Assembly: GCA_051000755.1 (NCBI GenBank)
Contig: JBPCNZ010000091.1
Location: 1-36,404 of the forward strand
Direction of reading: 5' to 3'
DNA: 36,404 bases
DNA from: JALZAH01 sp051000755
GTDB taxonomy: Bacteria; Actinomycetota; Acidimicrobiia; Acidimicrobiales; Palsa-688
This document shows positions 1 to 7,931 of the stretch, piece by piece. The translations under genes and the position numbers were made by a program. Each line of letters starts with the position of its first letter. Position 1 is the first letter of the stretch. The notes under the pieces are model-generated. The model did no database searches and was not told the origin of the DNA. It saw only the letters and a list, made by a program, of their open reading frames with translations.

Positions 1-65
1 CAACGAGTGACAGCAATGCCGATCCGGCGTCGCATGGCCAGCGACGCCGGAGATGCACATCGCTC

Positions 66-314
66 GTGCCGAACCATCGACACCCAGCCCCGCCGAACCA
101 TGATCATTCAATCCAGCCGCCAACACCGGCAGCTGCCCGGCATCGATGGAATCTCGACCAGGGCGGTCCCCTCGACGTCGTCGACCTCGGCTTCGCGGTG
201 GTGATGCTCCCTCAGGGCCAAGCCCGCCAACTCCTCAACGACCTCCTGCCGCGGGACGAACACGCGGAGTTCGTAGCCGCCCTCTCAGAGGATCCAGATC
301 TCGCCACCACATGA
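66..314 (+). CDS. Small hypothetical protein upstream of a PIN-like gene
   Basis: An 82-residue reading frame whose stop overlaps the next start as ATGA (311-314), the usual arrangement of a two-gene module. The second half, from about residue 30, looks like real acidic helical protein (Asp-Val-Val-Asp-Leu, then a Leu-rich helix ending in Asp-Pro-Asp-Leu). The first 30 residues are Pro/His/Arg-rich and probably untranslated, so the true start may be an internal GTG near 195, or the gene may be a truncated remnant. I recognise no family. The position suggests an antitoxin partner for the next gene, but this is inference from layout only. Confidence 0.3.
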   Translation: MPNHRHPAPPNHDHSIQPPTPAAARHRWNLDQGGPLDVVDLGFAVVMLPQGQARQLLNDLLPRDEHAEFVAALSEDPDLATT

Positions 315-742
315 CTATCGCCGTCCTTGACGATCATCTCCTGCGCGATCTCCTCGGCGATGACGTCAGCGTGGAGTTGGCGGAGCTGCTCCGTCAACAC
401 CAACCGGCGACGACCAACCTCTACCTGCACAGACTCTGCAAGAGCGTTGTCTCCGCCCGAGGAGGAGCGCTCACCGGCTCCTGGCCCGGCGAACGGCGAC
501 GCGAACTCGGCCGCAACCTTCTCGTCATGCCCGACATCATCCAGGTCGTCCCCATGCGACTACTCGCCTATCGAATGGCCGAGATCGCCGACGTGCATCG
601 CGTGTCTACCCTCGGTGCCGAAGCGGCCGCCGCCGCCGAACACCTCAGCGCGACCCTCTGCGTATGGGAAGGCGACGACGGGCCTGCGATCAGAACCGCC
701 GTAACGGCAATCGGCGCCCAGTACCAGACCATCACCCGCTAA
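311..742 (+). CDS. Hypothetical protein, possibly a diverged PIN-domain toxin
   Basis: A 143-residue protein starting at ATG 311; an in-frame extension to 146 is Arg/Pro-rich and unlikely to be coding. The N-terminus Val-Leu-Asp-Asp followed by a Leu-rich helix resembles the first PIN strand with its acidic residue. The C-terminal Ala-rich helix followed by a Val-Trp-Glu-Gly-Asp-Asp-Gly stretch resembles the last acidic cluster of PIN ribonucleases. The size is also typical of VapC (about 130-150). The usual middle acidic residue is not clear, so the family call is tentative. Its start overlaps the end of the small upstream gene, as in many TA pairs. Confidence 0.45.
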   Translation: MTIAVLDDHLLRDLLGDDVSVELAELLRQHQPATTNLYLHRLCKSVVSARGGALTGSWPGERRRELGRNLLVMPDIIQVVPMRLLAYRMAEIADVHRVSTLGAEAAAAAEHLSATLCVWEGDDGPAIRTAVTAIGAQYQTITR

Positions 743-756
743 CCCCGCGAACCGAC

Positions 757-2053
757 TCACGACCCGGGCGGCTCGTTCGGTCCAACGATCGTGCGGTGGC
801 ACCCGACCGTGCAGTGGTTCGATGGAGATGGCTTCGCCGATCTCCTCCTGTCCGTTGTGGCGGTGGCGGTGCCGTCGGTGCCCGTCACCCTGTGGGGACC
901 GGTAGCCGTCGGCGTGCACGCCAAGCCGTTGCAGGACCCGTCCGGGCCGATCGTGAGCGACGTGGCCCCGGTCACATCGCCGGCATCGTTGCCGTAGGTG
1001 TCGAAGTCCTCGGCGGTGTAGGTCTGCGAACCGCCGGCGGTGATGGCTGGCCCTGACGGGGAGATGGCCAGGCGCTCGGCCGGTCCGGGGGTCACCTGCA
1101 GCGACGTCGTGCCGTACTGCGCTTCTTGGAAGTCGCCCGTGATCGTGTGGGACCCGGAGGTGGCCGCCGTGCAGGCGGTGGCCGTAAAGGACCCGTCCGG
1201 GCCGATGGAGAACTGCGTGTTGTTGCTGACGTCGCCGATGGTGTTGCCGTAGCGGTCGACCACGGTGGCCTGATAGCTCTGCGGCCCCCCGGCCGCCACG
1301 CTGGCCCCCTCGGCGAGAGGACCAGATGATCGGCCGGCGCGAACTGCACGGCCAACCCCCGGGCGCCGCTGGCGGTGCCGGCGGTGCCGGTGATGGTGTG
1401 ATAGCCCGTCGTGTAGCCCCGCACGTGTTGGCCGAGCAGGTCCCGTCGGGGGAGATGGTGAACGTGGTTGTGACCGTGACGTCACCGATGTCGTTGTCGT
1501 AGGCGTCGAGGCCCTCAGCCCCGAAAGCCTGGGAGTCACCGGCGGTGATCAAGCCGGAGGCGGAGGTGACATACAGCCGGGAGACGGCCCCGGGCACCAC
1601 CTGGCCCGACGTGGCGCCGGTGACCGACCCGTGGGTGCCGGTGACGGTGTAGGGGCGGGCGTAGGTGTTGGCCGTGACGTCACCCAGGTCGAAGCCGAAA
1701 GCGTTGTAGCCCTCGGCGGTGAAGGGGTGGGAGCCCCCGGCGGTGATCGGGGCGCTCGTCGGCGTCACGGCCAGATGGTCAACCGGTCCCGCAGCAACAT
1801 CGAAAGAGGCGGTGGTGAAGATGCCCGAATAGGTGGCGTCGCCCGAATAGGAAGCCTGGACGATCTGGGGGCCGCTTCCAAGGTGGCACCCAGGAAGCCC
1901 ATCAGCTCGATCTATCCGGTGAAGGCCTGCGGCTGGTCCGCAGTCACCCAGAGCCGTCCCTCGACCGGCTCGACCCCCCCCGTCTGATCTCCACGGCCAC
2001 CCGAATGGGGTCGTCACCACCGGTTGCACCGAGTTTGGGAGCGAACGGAGCAT
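757..2053 (-). pseudogene. Secreted protein with tandem Ig-like repeats, multiply frameshifted
   Basis: Reading leftwards, fragments in three frames carry at least four copies of an Ig-like module: an Ala-Gly-Gly-Ser motif, a YGN/YDN turn, a GDVT strand, a Phe-Thr-Ile-x-Pro-Asp-Gly strand, a short Cys-x(3-4)-Cys element, and a His-x-Ile/Val-Thr-Gly strand. The matching DNA motifs lie near 969-1043, 1228-1300, 1478-1552 and 1674-1750. Before them, a Tyr-Ser-Gly-Asp-Ala-Thr-Tyr motif near 1840 marks another bacterial Ig-like domain (Big_3-like). Frame changes near 1440 and 1300 break the protein, and the spacing of the first two repeats is shorter (about 196 versus 250-260 bp), suggesting a small internal deletion. 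No signal peptide or anchor is preserved. Such arrays occur in actinobacterial surface proteins; the original function is unknown. Confidence 0.65.
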
Positions 2054-2181
2054 GAATCACCGTGGTGAGTCTGCGCCTTGCCCAGCCCCGCCACACCCGG
2101 GGGAACCCCCCCGGACTTGAGCCCGCCCTACCCCGGAGTTACCGCTCGCAACCGCTGCCTGATCCCGAGTAGTATGATTGT

Positions 2182-2436
2182 ATGGCAAAACGTAAGATCA
2201 CGGTGACGGTAGACGAGGGACTCGTCGATAGTGTCCGACAACTCGGCGACGAAAACCTTTCCGCCGTAGTCAACACCGCCTTGGCCGACCACGTCGAGCG
2301 TCTGGCCCGTCTGGCCAGCCTGCGCCAGCTTCTCGATCGCTGGGAGGCCGACGCAGGCCCCATCTCGGCAGCGGCGGAGGCGGATGCAGCGACGGCGTTC
2401 GACCAGTTCGACGAGGACGCCAGCTCCGCCCCATGA
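2182..2436 (+). CDS. Ribbon-helix-helix type antitoxin (CopG/VapB-like)
   Basis: An 84-residue protein with a short N-terminal beta strand (Lys-Ile-Thr-Val-Thr-Val-Asp) followed by two helices, the layout of ribbon-helix-helix DNA-binding antitoxins, and an acidic Ala-rich tail likely to wrap the toxin. The stop overlaps the next start (ATGA, 2433-2436). A -10-like TATGAT lies at 2173-2178, only a few bases before the ATG, so the leader must be very short or absent. By family knowledge it should neutralise the PIN toxin that follows and repress its own promoter with it. Confidence 0.75.
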   Translation: MAKRKITVTVDEGLVDSVRQLGDENLSAVVNTALADHVERLARLASLRQLLDRWEADAGPISAAAEADAATAFDQFDEDASSAP

Positions 2437-2870
2437 GTCCACCACTTATCCTCGACGCCGACGGTCTTGACGCCCTGAGTGAATCACCCCCGCCGGAAGC
2501 GCTGCGCGCCCTTCTCTCCGAAGCGTGGCGGCGCCGCAGTGACGTCGTCGTGCCCGCTCTCGTCTGCGCTGAGTGCTGCCGGGGAACGGGACGTACCCGC
2601 GCCATCGAGGCCGCCCTGTCCCGACACCACGGTGCGCGTCTGTCTCGACCTGCCGTACGCGTCGTCCCGACCGACTTCGACCTCGCCCGCCGTGTCGGGT
2701 CCATCCTCTACGGCGCCAGTGCGCCCACCGCGGACGTGGTCGGCGCCCACTGTGTCGCCGTCGCCGCTACCTATGGCGGTGGCATCGTGGTGACCGCTGA
2801 CCCTCGCGACATCGAACGACTGGCGTCGGCCGTACCGGCCGTGCGCGTCGTGACCCGCCCGGCCCGATGA
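2433..2870 (+). CDS. PIN-domain ribonuclease toxin (VapC family)
   Basis: A 145-residue protein of normal VapC length. PIN hallmarks are visible: Leu-Ile-Leu-Asp-Ala-Asp near the N-terminus, a Glu in a Cys-Ala-Glu-Cys segment around residue 47, an Asp-Val-Val-Gly-Ala-His helix near residue 101 holding the third acidic position, and Val-Thr-Ala-Asp-Pro-Arg-Asp near residue 121. These acidic residues bind the metal that cleaves RNA in this family. It is translationally coupled to the antitoxin before it. The reading frame looks intact, unlike the PIN gene just downstream on the other strand. Confidence 0.85.
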   Translation: MSPPLILDADGLDALSESPPPEALRALLSEAWRRRSDVVVPALVCAECCRGTGRTRAIEAALSRHHGARLSRPAVRVVPTDFDLARRVGSILYGASAPTADVVGAHCVAVAATYGGGIVVTADPRDIERLASAVPAVRVVTRPAR

Positions 2871-2892
2871 GCGGGCACCACGGCGAGGCCAT

Positions 2893-3289
2893 TCAGCGCG
2901 GCGTCTCCCCCGGGAGGCCTACGGCCGACGCCGCCTCGAGGACCCGGGTGTTGTAGGCAAGCACCACATCCGAACCGACGCTGAGCGCCGCAGCGACGTG
3001 GAGAGCGTCCAAGGAACGCAGGTTGGCCCCGGGCAGCATCGCCGCGTCCGTAAACACCTCGGCATCGACGTCGACGAGTTCGACCTGGGCCAGCGCCTTG
3101 GTGACCGGACCCGTGATCGAGAACAGAGATCCGATGGGCGGCGCGGTGGGACTCGGTCACGAGGAGCCGGCAGGAAACAACGTGATCCCCTCCGCTCCGC
3201 AGCGCCCGAAACCGGGCCCTAAGCGGCGCCGACTCTATCTCAGAGATCAGCAGCTTGAGGAACGCAGACGTTTCGATGTAGGCAATCAT
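2893..3289 (-). pseudogene. VapC-type PIN toxin, frameshifted
   Basis: The start at 3289 gives a classic PIN opening (Tyr-Ile-Glu-Thr-Ser-Ala-Phe-Leu-Lys) and continues to a Thr-Glu-Ser-His-Arg segment. Near 3130 the frame changes. In the next frame the rest of the toxin follows: Val-Asp-Val-Asp-Ala-Glu, then Leu-Arg-Ser-Leu-Asp-Ala-Leu-His (third acidic residue), then a Val-Leu-Ala-Tyr-Asn-Thr-Arg strand and a proper stop at 2893. A single indel therefore separates the two halves of a roughly 130-residue VapC. In the final PIN motif Asn replaces the usual Asp. The antitoxin gene beside it is intact, so this looks like a recently inactivated toxin or a sequencing indel. Confidence 0.75.
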
Positions 3290-3549
3290 GCCCCGCCTCG
3301 GAGGTCATCGACAACGACCTCGATGGCTACGTCGGCGACGACCGCCACGACATCGTCGAGGTTCTCGATCGGCGCCGGCGTGGAGACCTTCCCGGCCAAC
3401 CGGAAAACCTCGAGCTTCGGGGTGTTCGGGGGGACCATGATCGCCGCTACCTCCCCGCCGTTGGTCACCTGAATCAGCTCCCCATCCTTGACCGCAGCGA
3501 GGATGCGAGCACTGTCATTTCGCAACTCACGGTGGGGGATAGTGCGCAT
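3286..3549 (-). CDS. Phd/YefM-family antitoxin
   Basis: An 87-residue protein with the typical Phd/YefM N-terminus: Ile-Pro-His-Arg-Glu-Leu-Arg-Asn, then a helix ending in an Ala-Val-Lys-Asp-Gly-Glu turn, then a strand containing Val-Thr-Asn-Gly-Gly and Ala-Ala-Ile-Met-Val-Pro. This fold dimerises and binds operator DNA. The C-terminal half is rich in Val/Asp and would wrap the toxin. Its stop overlaps the toxin start (ATGA, 3286-3289). The partner is frameshifted, so the antitoxin may now be orphaned. Confidence 0.85.
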   Translation of the reverse strand: MRTIPHRELRNDSARILAAVKDGELIQVTNGGEVAAIMVPPNTPKLEVFRLAGKVSTPAPIENLDDVVAVVADVAIEVVVDDLRGGA

Positions 3550-3553
3550 ACCT

Positions 3554-4520
3554 TCAGTGTAGCAATCTGCGACGCTCTCCCGACCCCGATGGGGTTCTGG
3601 ATCGGATCGCCAGGGCCGAGGCCGGCGACCCGGGTGGACACGTTGACCCGGTCCCCGGGTCGGTGTAGGCCCAGTTCACGAACACGTACTGGTTGCCACT
3701 GCCGGCGTCGGACACGGCGATGGACGGGTTCCAGTCATCAGAGGTGCACGACGTGTAGGCGAAGGCGCTGGTGACGGCCAGGGTGGACTCGTTGATGGCG
3801 CCGTACTCGACCAGGGGGGACGCCCTCAGCCCGGGCGAACCACAGCTTGCCGTTGAGCTGGTGGGGTGCGGCCTGGAGGCGGCCATCGAGGGCGTCGAGG
3901 GTCGGCAGGCCTGATCCCGGCTGTACGGCCCGGTTGGGTGCGGTGCTCCCGTTCGAGTCGCTGGCCGTACCCGCATCGGTGAGGCCTATGGAGTTCGGCC
4001 GGTCGGTGTCAACGCTGAAAGCCCCCGTGCCCCACCCCAAGCCGTTGTAGATGCGCTGCTTGGGCACCGTATAGACGGAGCCGTCGTGAAGCCGGCGTTG
4101 TAGGCAAACGGGTTGGTCGAGATGACCATCGAGTCCCCGTCCATCCCCACCATGGATGGTCCATCAGCGTTCCTGGAGCGTACGGACCGGCGCTGAACGT
4201 GGCCGGCTAGATCCACCATTTCCCGGTGGCGTTGCTGGTCTGGGATGCGGCGATCCACTCAGCCGGAGCGGCGCTGGAGCTGGTAGGTACGACGATCACG
4301 GTGAAGACGAACCGCTGCCAGGCATTGTCTCAGAGGACCAGCGGGTCCGACAAGGCTGTCAGAGGTGCCGAGGAACGTGGCGACGGCCGTGCGCTTGACC
4401 AGCGTCGATCCCGATCCCTTCTTGAACACCCGACAGGGCCAAGTTGGTGGCCTCGAGGATCTGGGTCTTGTTGACGGCTCCCGTTGGAGTCGGGCGGCTG
4501 GCACCTACACGAGGACTGCG
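3554..4520 (-). pseudogene. Remnant of an extracellular protein, many frameshifts
   Basis: Leftward translation gives several short runs of plausible secreted-protein sequence in changing frames. They include a Trp-Gln-Arg-Phe-Val-Phe-Thr-Val strand near 4310, a Met-Asp-Gly-Asp-Ser-Met-Val-Ile-Ser-Thr-Asn-Pro-Phe-Ala-Tyr run near 4115, a Gly-Leu-Gly-Trp-Gly-Thr-Gly-Ala-Phe run near 4030, and a Ser-Asp-Ala-Gly-Ser-Gly-Asn-Gln-Tyr-Val-Phe-Val-Asn-Trp run near 3680. Asn/Thr/Ser richness, few charged residues and strand-like patterns are typical of exported proteins. At least four frame changes are needed to join them. I do not recognise the family. The sequence left of about 3640 and right of about 4500 is not clearly part of the gene. 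Confidence 0.45.
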
Positions 4521-4666
4521 TGCCGTTGGCTGGAAACTGATTCAACATCTGCCCATGTAACATCTGCCCTGGGCGTCCGACTACGGCCGGTGACCTCCCA
4601 AACAGACACTCCTCCATCCTCGTTTCAAGATGACAAAGAGGCCGCCGTCCTTCCGCTGTCGTCGCT

Positions 4667-5339
4667 CTATGGGATCCATTCGTAGCCGAGATCGCTGCAG
4701 GCGTCTTCGAGTGTTTCGCGCCAGGCCGGGGGCGGGCGAGCTGATGAGGCTGGAGAAGGCGGGAGCCGGTCCGAACGTCGAATGAGCTGGCGCCCACAAG
4801 GTGATGGCTGGTTCGTCGGTCATCGAGGTGGAGTAGAGGAGCCCGTCTGCGTCTGGCCAGGCTGCCCGGACGGCCCGGGCCCATCGTCGCGTGACGTTCT
4901 TGGGGCGGAGTTGATCTTGTGGGAGGCGCCGAGACGGACGGCGCCGGTGCCGGTGAGGTCGATGAGGTGCAGTCGATGAGGTGCAGTCGATGAGGTGCAG
5001 GGCCCGTTGCGGGAACCACGCATAGGCGGCGGGTCGGTTGTGGTCGTGGGGGGTGACGGCGCGCCGGTCCTGGTATCGCTCTGCGATGGCGGTGAGGAGG
5101 GTGGTGGCTGCGTAGGAGACGAGCTCTCCGCTGGTGCTCTTTGGTGGCCCGGCGGGGTGGGGGTCGAACCGGCCCGAACGCAGCGGTCCCCATGAACGCA
5201 TCTGGCCGAAGGTGCGGGGGTGGGCGCCAGCGGTATCAAGGATTGCCCACAGCACGCCGTGAGGGTCCCGGACCCTCCAGTCGGGGGTACGTCCGGCGAG
5301 GTCTGCGGGCGGGTGTGCCGGGAGTTTGGCCTCGGTCAC
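4667..5339 (-). pseudogene. RES-domain toxin with compensating frameshifts
   Basis: RES-family toxins degrade NAD+. The expected landmarks appear in order: Arg-Ser-Gly-Arg-Phe-Asp-Pro-His-Pro near residue 56, a Tyr-Ala-Ala-Thr helix, a Leu-His-Leu-Ile-Asp strand, Leu-Thr-Gly-Thr-Gly, a Gly-Ala-Ser-His-Lys-Ile-Asn segment, Trp-Ala-Arg-Ala-Val, a Ser-Thr-Ser-Met-Thr segment and Ile-Thr-Leu-Trp-Ala-Pro. A tandem 14-bp triplication at 4958-4999 throws the central part out of frame, and a one-base change near 4905 restores it. A third shift near 4735 is needed to reach the natural end (Gly-Tyr-Glu-Trp-Ile-Pro, stop at 4667). One frame stays open throughout, so a 252-residue aberrant protein could still be made, but about 20 central residues are scrambled. 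The start overlaps the antitoxin stop (ATGA). Confidence 0.8.
4958..4999. repeat. Three perfect tandem copies of a 14-bp unit inside the RES gene
   Basis: The unit gtcgatgaggtgca occurs at 4958-4971, 4972-4985 and 4986-4999 without mismatch. One copy alone would keep the toxin in frame; the two extra copies add 28 bp and shift it by one base. Confidence 0.95.
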
Positions 5340-5935
5340 ACCTGGTCGCCGAGGTGCGGCGCAATCTCAAGGACGGGGGCGGAGGCGCCTCCGGCAAGGA
5401 GCCAGTCGCGGGGACTCATGGCCTCGTCAATGCCGACACTGTTCGTTGGGTGTTCCATGAACCGCCGGACGAGGACGGCCGGAGCATCTGGGTCGAGAGC
5501 GGCCACGACCGCCGCCAGGTGGGGAATTGTCTCCGCATGGTGGAACTGCCAGCCGGGGAAGAGGATCTGGCCGCCGGTCTTGAAGCCGTAGAGGGACCCC
5601 TCCTTGTAGCGATGAGACACGCGAGATACGGATACGCCGAGCAACTTCGCCACGTCCTCGCTACGCAACGAGGCCTCCACCTCGGACAGCCGTCTGATGG
5701 CGTGCTCCACGGCCAGCACTGCCCGATCCGCCGACGTCGCTCGAGGAACACCGGCGTAACGGTCCAAGAACTCGCTGTCTGCGTTGGAGGCAGCCAGCGT
5801 GGACTGGTGGTTCTTGTCCAGCGCCTCTTCCGGGAGCTTGGCGGTCTCCGCTACGTTCCAGCCACGACTCCGGAGGACGTCGTCCACACCCATGTGCATA
5901 ACGTAGCGTTGTTGTGCAAACTTGCGGATCGACAA
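5336..5935 (-). CDS. HTH antitoxin partner of the RES toxin
   Basis: A protein of up to 199 residues ending in an ATGA overlap with the RES gene, the usual antitoxin-then-toxin order of RES/Xre-type modules. An excisionase-like helix-turn-helix lies near residues 88-120 (Leu-Arg-Ser-Glu-Asp-Val-Ala-Lys-Leu-Leu-Gly-Val-Ser, then a Lys-Thr-Gly-Gly-Gln-Ile-Leu-Phe-Pro wing). The C-terminal part holds Met-Ser-Pro-Arg-Asp-Trp-Leu-Leu-Ala-Gly-Gly, typical of the toxin-binding region in this antitoxin group. The 5935 start is a TTG; an ATG at 5899 (Met-His-Met-Gly-Val-Asp-Asp) is an equally good start. It should repress its own operon and occlude the NADase active site. Confidence 0.75.
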   Translation of the reverse strand: MSIRKFAQQRYVMHMGVDDVLRSRGWNVAETAKLPEEALDKNHQSTLAASNADSEFLDRYAGVPRATSADRAVLAVEHAIRRLSEVEASLRSEDVAKLLGVSVSRVSHRYKEGSLYGFKTGGQILFPGWQFHHAETIPHLAAVVAALDPDAPAVLVRRFMEHPTNSVGIDEAMSPRDWLLAGGASAPVLEIAPHLGDQV

Positions 5936-5987
5936 GAGGCCGGCGTCGCTGAGCTCCTGCTACGAACCGAATCCCGGGACGTTCGCT

Positions 5988-6956
5988 TCAGTGGAGGATG
6001 ACGGCCACGACGACGAACACCGGGTAGCCAGCCATGAGGGCGCATCCGGATCGTCGTGTCAGCGTGCTTGATCGCCACGCCAGGCCTACGGCGGCTGCCA
6101 GTGACCCAACCATGAGCACCGCAGGGAGGCGCAGCCGTCCTGGATCGGCGATGCCGAGGGGGCGGACCAAAGCGGCAGCGCCGAGCGTCATGGTGGCGTT
6201 GTAGGCGAACGAGCCGACCACCGCGGCGATGACGGTTTCCGACGCGCCCCGCCTCGACGCCGACCAGGCCAAGACGACCAGCTCGAAGGCGGTAGCGAAG
6301 CCGACGATGGTCAAGCTGACCACCGTCTGGGTGTCTTGGACGTGAACAACGTGGCGGATCCCCTCGACAAGCAACACCCCGCCGCCGGCCATAGCCACCA
6401 CGCCGGCAACCACGATGGTCACGTCCTTGGACACCGTCCGGGTTCCGGGTCTCCCGGCCGCGGCATGCTGCCGGGCCTCTTCAATCTCGCCTGCCTCTCC
6501 GATCGACGGCGGGGAGCCCTCCAACGCCCATATCACCGCGACGTAGGCGACATAGAGGGCAACGAGCACACCCCCTTGCAGGCGGCTGACGTGGCCGCCC
6601 CACACGAAGACGGCGCAGACGATCCCCAGTGGGAGTCCGAGCAGACTGTAGCGGCGGACCCGGGGGCCGAACGGCAGTGGAGCCACGAAAGCACCGACGC
6701 TCAGGGCCACGAGACACATAGCCACGTTGGCCCCGATGACATCGCCGAAGGCCAGGGCCGGGACGTGGCGTGCCGAGGCGATGATCCCGGTCGCCAACTC
6801 TTCGGGCTCGGCGCCCGCCAGGAGCAATGCCAACGCGAACGAGCTCACGCTCAACGCCACGGCGGCCTTGCCCAAGTGTTCGGCGAAGGCCTCGGCCCCC
6901 CAGACGATCGCGCCCAACCCGGCCAGAGCCGCGACAATCCATCCAAATGTGACCAC
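5988..6956 (-). CDS. CaCA-family sodium/calcium exchanger-like membrane protein
   Basis: A 322-residue, strongly hydrophobic protein with about ten transmembrane segments in two homologous halves. The alpha repeats that bind the cation are visible: Gly-Ala-Glu-Pro-Glu-Glu-Leu-Ala-Thr near residue 48, and Gly-Phe-Ala-Thr-Ala-Phe-Glu-Leu-Val near residue 224, the latter followed by Gly-Ser-Phe-Ala-Tyr-Asn-Ala. Acidic residues sit at the conserved spots of both repeats. An acidic loop (Ile-Gly-Glu-Ala-Gly-Glu-Ile-Glu-Glu) between the halves matches the cytosolic loop of the family. It probably exchanges a cation (Ca2+ or similar) for Na+ or H+ in the cytoplasmic membrane. The start is GTG 6956. 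It stands alone between a TA module and a divergent VapBC pair. Confidence 0.85.
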   Translation of the reverse strand: MVTFGWIVAALAGLGAIVWGAEAFAEHLGKAAVALSVSSFALALLLAGAEPEELATGIIASARHVPALAFGDVIGANVAMCLVALSVGAFVAPLPFGPRVRRYSLLGLPLGIVCAVFVWGGHVSRLQGGVLVALYVAYVAVIWALEGSPPSIGEAGEIEEARQHAAAGRPGTRTVSKDVTIVVAGVVAMAGGGVLLVEGIRHVVHVQDTQTVVSLTIVGFATAFELVVLAWSASRRGASETVIAAVVGSFAYNATMTLGAAALVRPLGIADPGRLRLPAVLMVGSLAAAVGLAWRSSTLTRRSGCALMAGYPVFVVVAVILH

Positions 6957-7220
6957 GTCCCTGTCTAATGAATCTGGCGTCGCCAGTCTGGACAGACCCG
7001 CAAGTGGATGCTCAGCGCACGACCCTCACGGCCCCACCACAACCGTCAGACCCGCCGGGCGGGTCAGCGGAACCGTGACCGTCGGGCCCGTCTTCCCCGC
7101 CGCCCTGCGCTGCCCATCGACAAAGACGACCCTCGAGGCGGACACCACCACCACCAACCTCACCGTTCGCTGCGACTCAGGGATCCGCTGACCTGTCATC
7201 GTGATGCGCATTACTGATGT

Positions 7221-7226
7221 TATTGT
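7221..7226 (+). promoter_or_regulatory. Candidate -10 element for a leaderless vapBC transcript
   Basis: TATTGT at 7221-7226 ends seven bases before the A of the ATG at 7233, placing the expected transcription start on the start codon. No Shine-Dalgarno sequence precedes this ATG. Leaderless mRNAs are common in actinobacteria. No clear -35 box is visible. Confidence 0.45.
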
Positions 7227-7232
7227 GCATGC

Positions 7233-7496
7233 ATGAGGACGACGGTCAACATCGACGATCACCTGCTGGCCGAAGCCAAGGCGATCGCGGCCCGCAGTCA
7301 TCGTTCGCTGAGCGACGTGGTCGACGACGCGCTACGAGTCATGCTCGCAGCGAGAACCACCGGTTCAGGGCCATCGGTGCCTGTAACGCTCCCCACAGCC
7401 GGAGTGTCGGGGCGGGCGACGCTCGTGAACGTGGAGGACAAGGAAGCCCTGGCGGAAGTCTTGGGCGACAACGCCGCGGCCCATGCTTCTCGCTGA
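7233..7496 (+). CDS. VapB-type antitoxin
   Basis: An 87-residue protein opening with Arg-Thr-Thr-Val-Asn-Ile-Asp-Asp, followed by a helix, a short turn and a second helix (Ser-Leu-Ser-Asp-Val-Val-Asp-Asp-Ala-Leu). This is the ribbon-helix-helix DNA-binding domain of VapB. The tail, from about residue 45, has a Pro-rich linker and an acidic end (Val-Glu-Asp-Lys-Glu-Ala-Leu) that should block the toxin. The stop lies 14 bp inside the toxin gene, so the two are translationally coupled. Upstream is a divergent exchanger gene. Confidence 0.85.
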   Translation: MRTTVNIDDHLLAEAKAIAARSHRSLSDVVDDALRVMLAARTTGSGPSVPVTLPTAGVSGRATLVNVEDKEALAEVLGDNAAAHASR

Positions 7497-7923
7497 CGTC
7501 AATGTGTATCTTTACGCTCACCGTCGGGAATCCCCCCATCACCTCGACTACAGAAGGTGGCTCGAAGAGTGCCTCGGCGGCCCCCAACCATTTGGGGTGA
7601 GCGAGCAGGTCCTCAGCTCTGTCGTTCGCATTGCCACCCACCACCGCGTCTACTCCGATCCCACGTCACCAGCGGACGCGCTGGCCTTTTGCGACGTGGT
7701 GCGCTTATCCCCAGCCGCCGTTCCGATTCGGGCCGGAGAGCGACATTGGTCGATCTTCGCTCAGCTCTGCCGAGCCGCCGGGGCCCGCGGCAATGTCGTG
7801 CCCGACGCCTACCTTGCGGCCTTGGCGATCGAGCACGGAGCGACATGGGTGACCCTCGATAGCGGTTTTCACCGATTTCCCGGCTTACGGGTGCGGCGGC
7901 CTTTCGATGAGGACGAGATCTAG
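7483..7923 (+). CDS. VapC-type PIN-domain ribonuclease toxin
   Basis: A 146-residue intact PIN protein. Acidic and conserved positions are visible: Leu-Leu-Ala-Asp-Val-Asn-Val-Tyr at the start (first Asp), Ser-Glu-Gln-Val-Leu near residue 41 (Glu), Val-Pro-Asp-Ala-Tyr-Leu-Ala-Ala near residue 106 (third acidic residue), and Thr-Leu-Asp-Ser-Gly-Phe near residue 125 (fourth). The sequence matches the mycobacterial-type VapC group that begins Leu-Leu-x-Asp-Val-Asn. Overlap with the antitoxin indicates one operon. It should cleave structured RNA when freed from VapB. Confidence 0.88.
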   Translation: MLLADVNVYLYAHRRESPHHLDYRRWLEECLGGPQPFGVSEQVLSSVVRIATHHRVYSDPTSPADALAFCDVVRLSPAAVPIRAGERHWSIFAQLCRAAGARGNVVPDAYLAALAIEHGATWVTLDSGFHRFPGLRVRRPFDEDEI

Positions 7924-7931
7924 AGGACAGG

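Noticed and set aside
2182..2870. Leaderless promoter for the CopG/PIN pair
   Set aside because: The TATGAT ends only three bases before the ATG, too close for a clean leaderless start; kept only as a remark in the gene entry.
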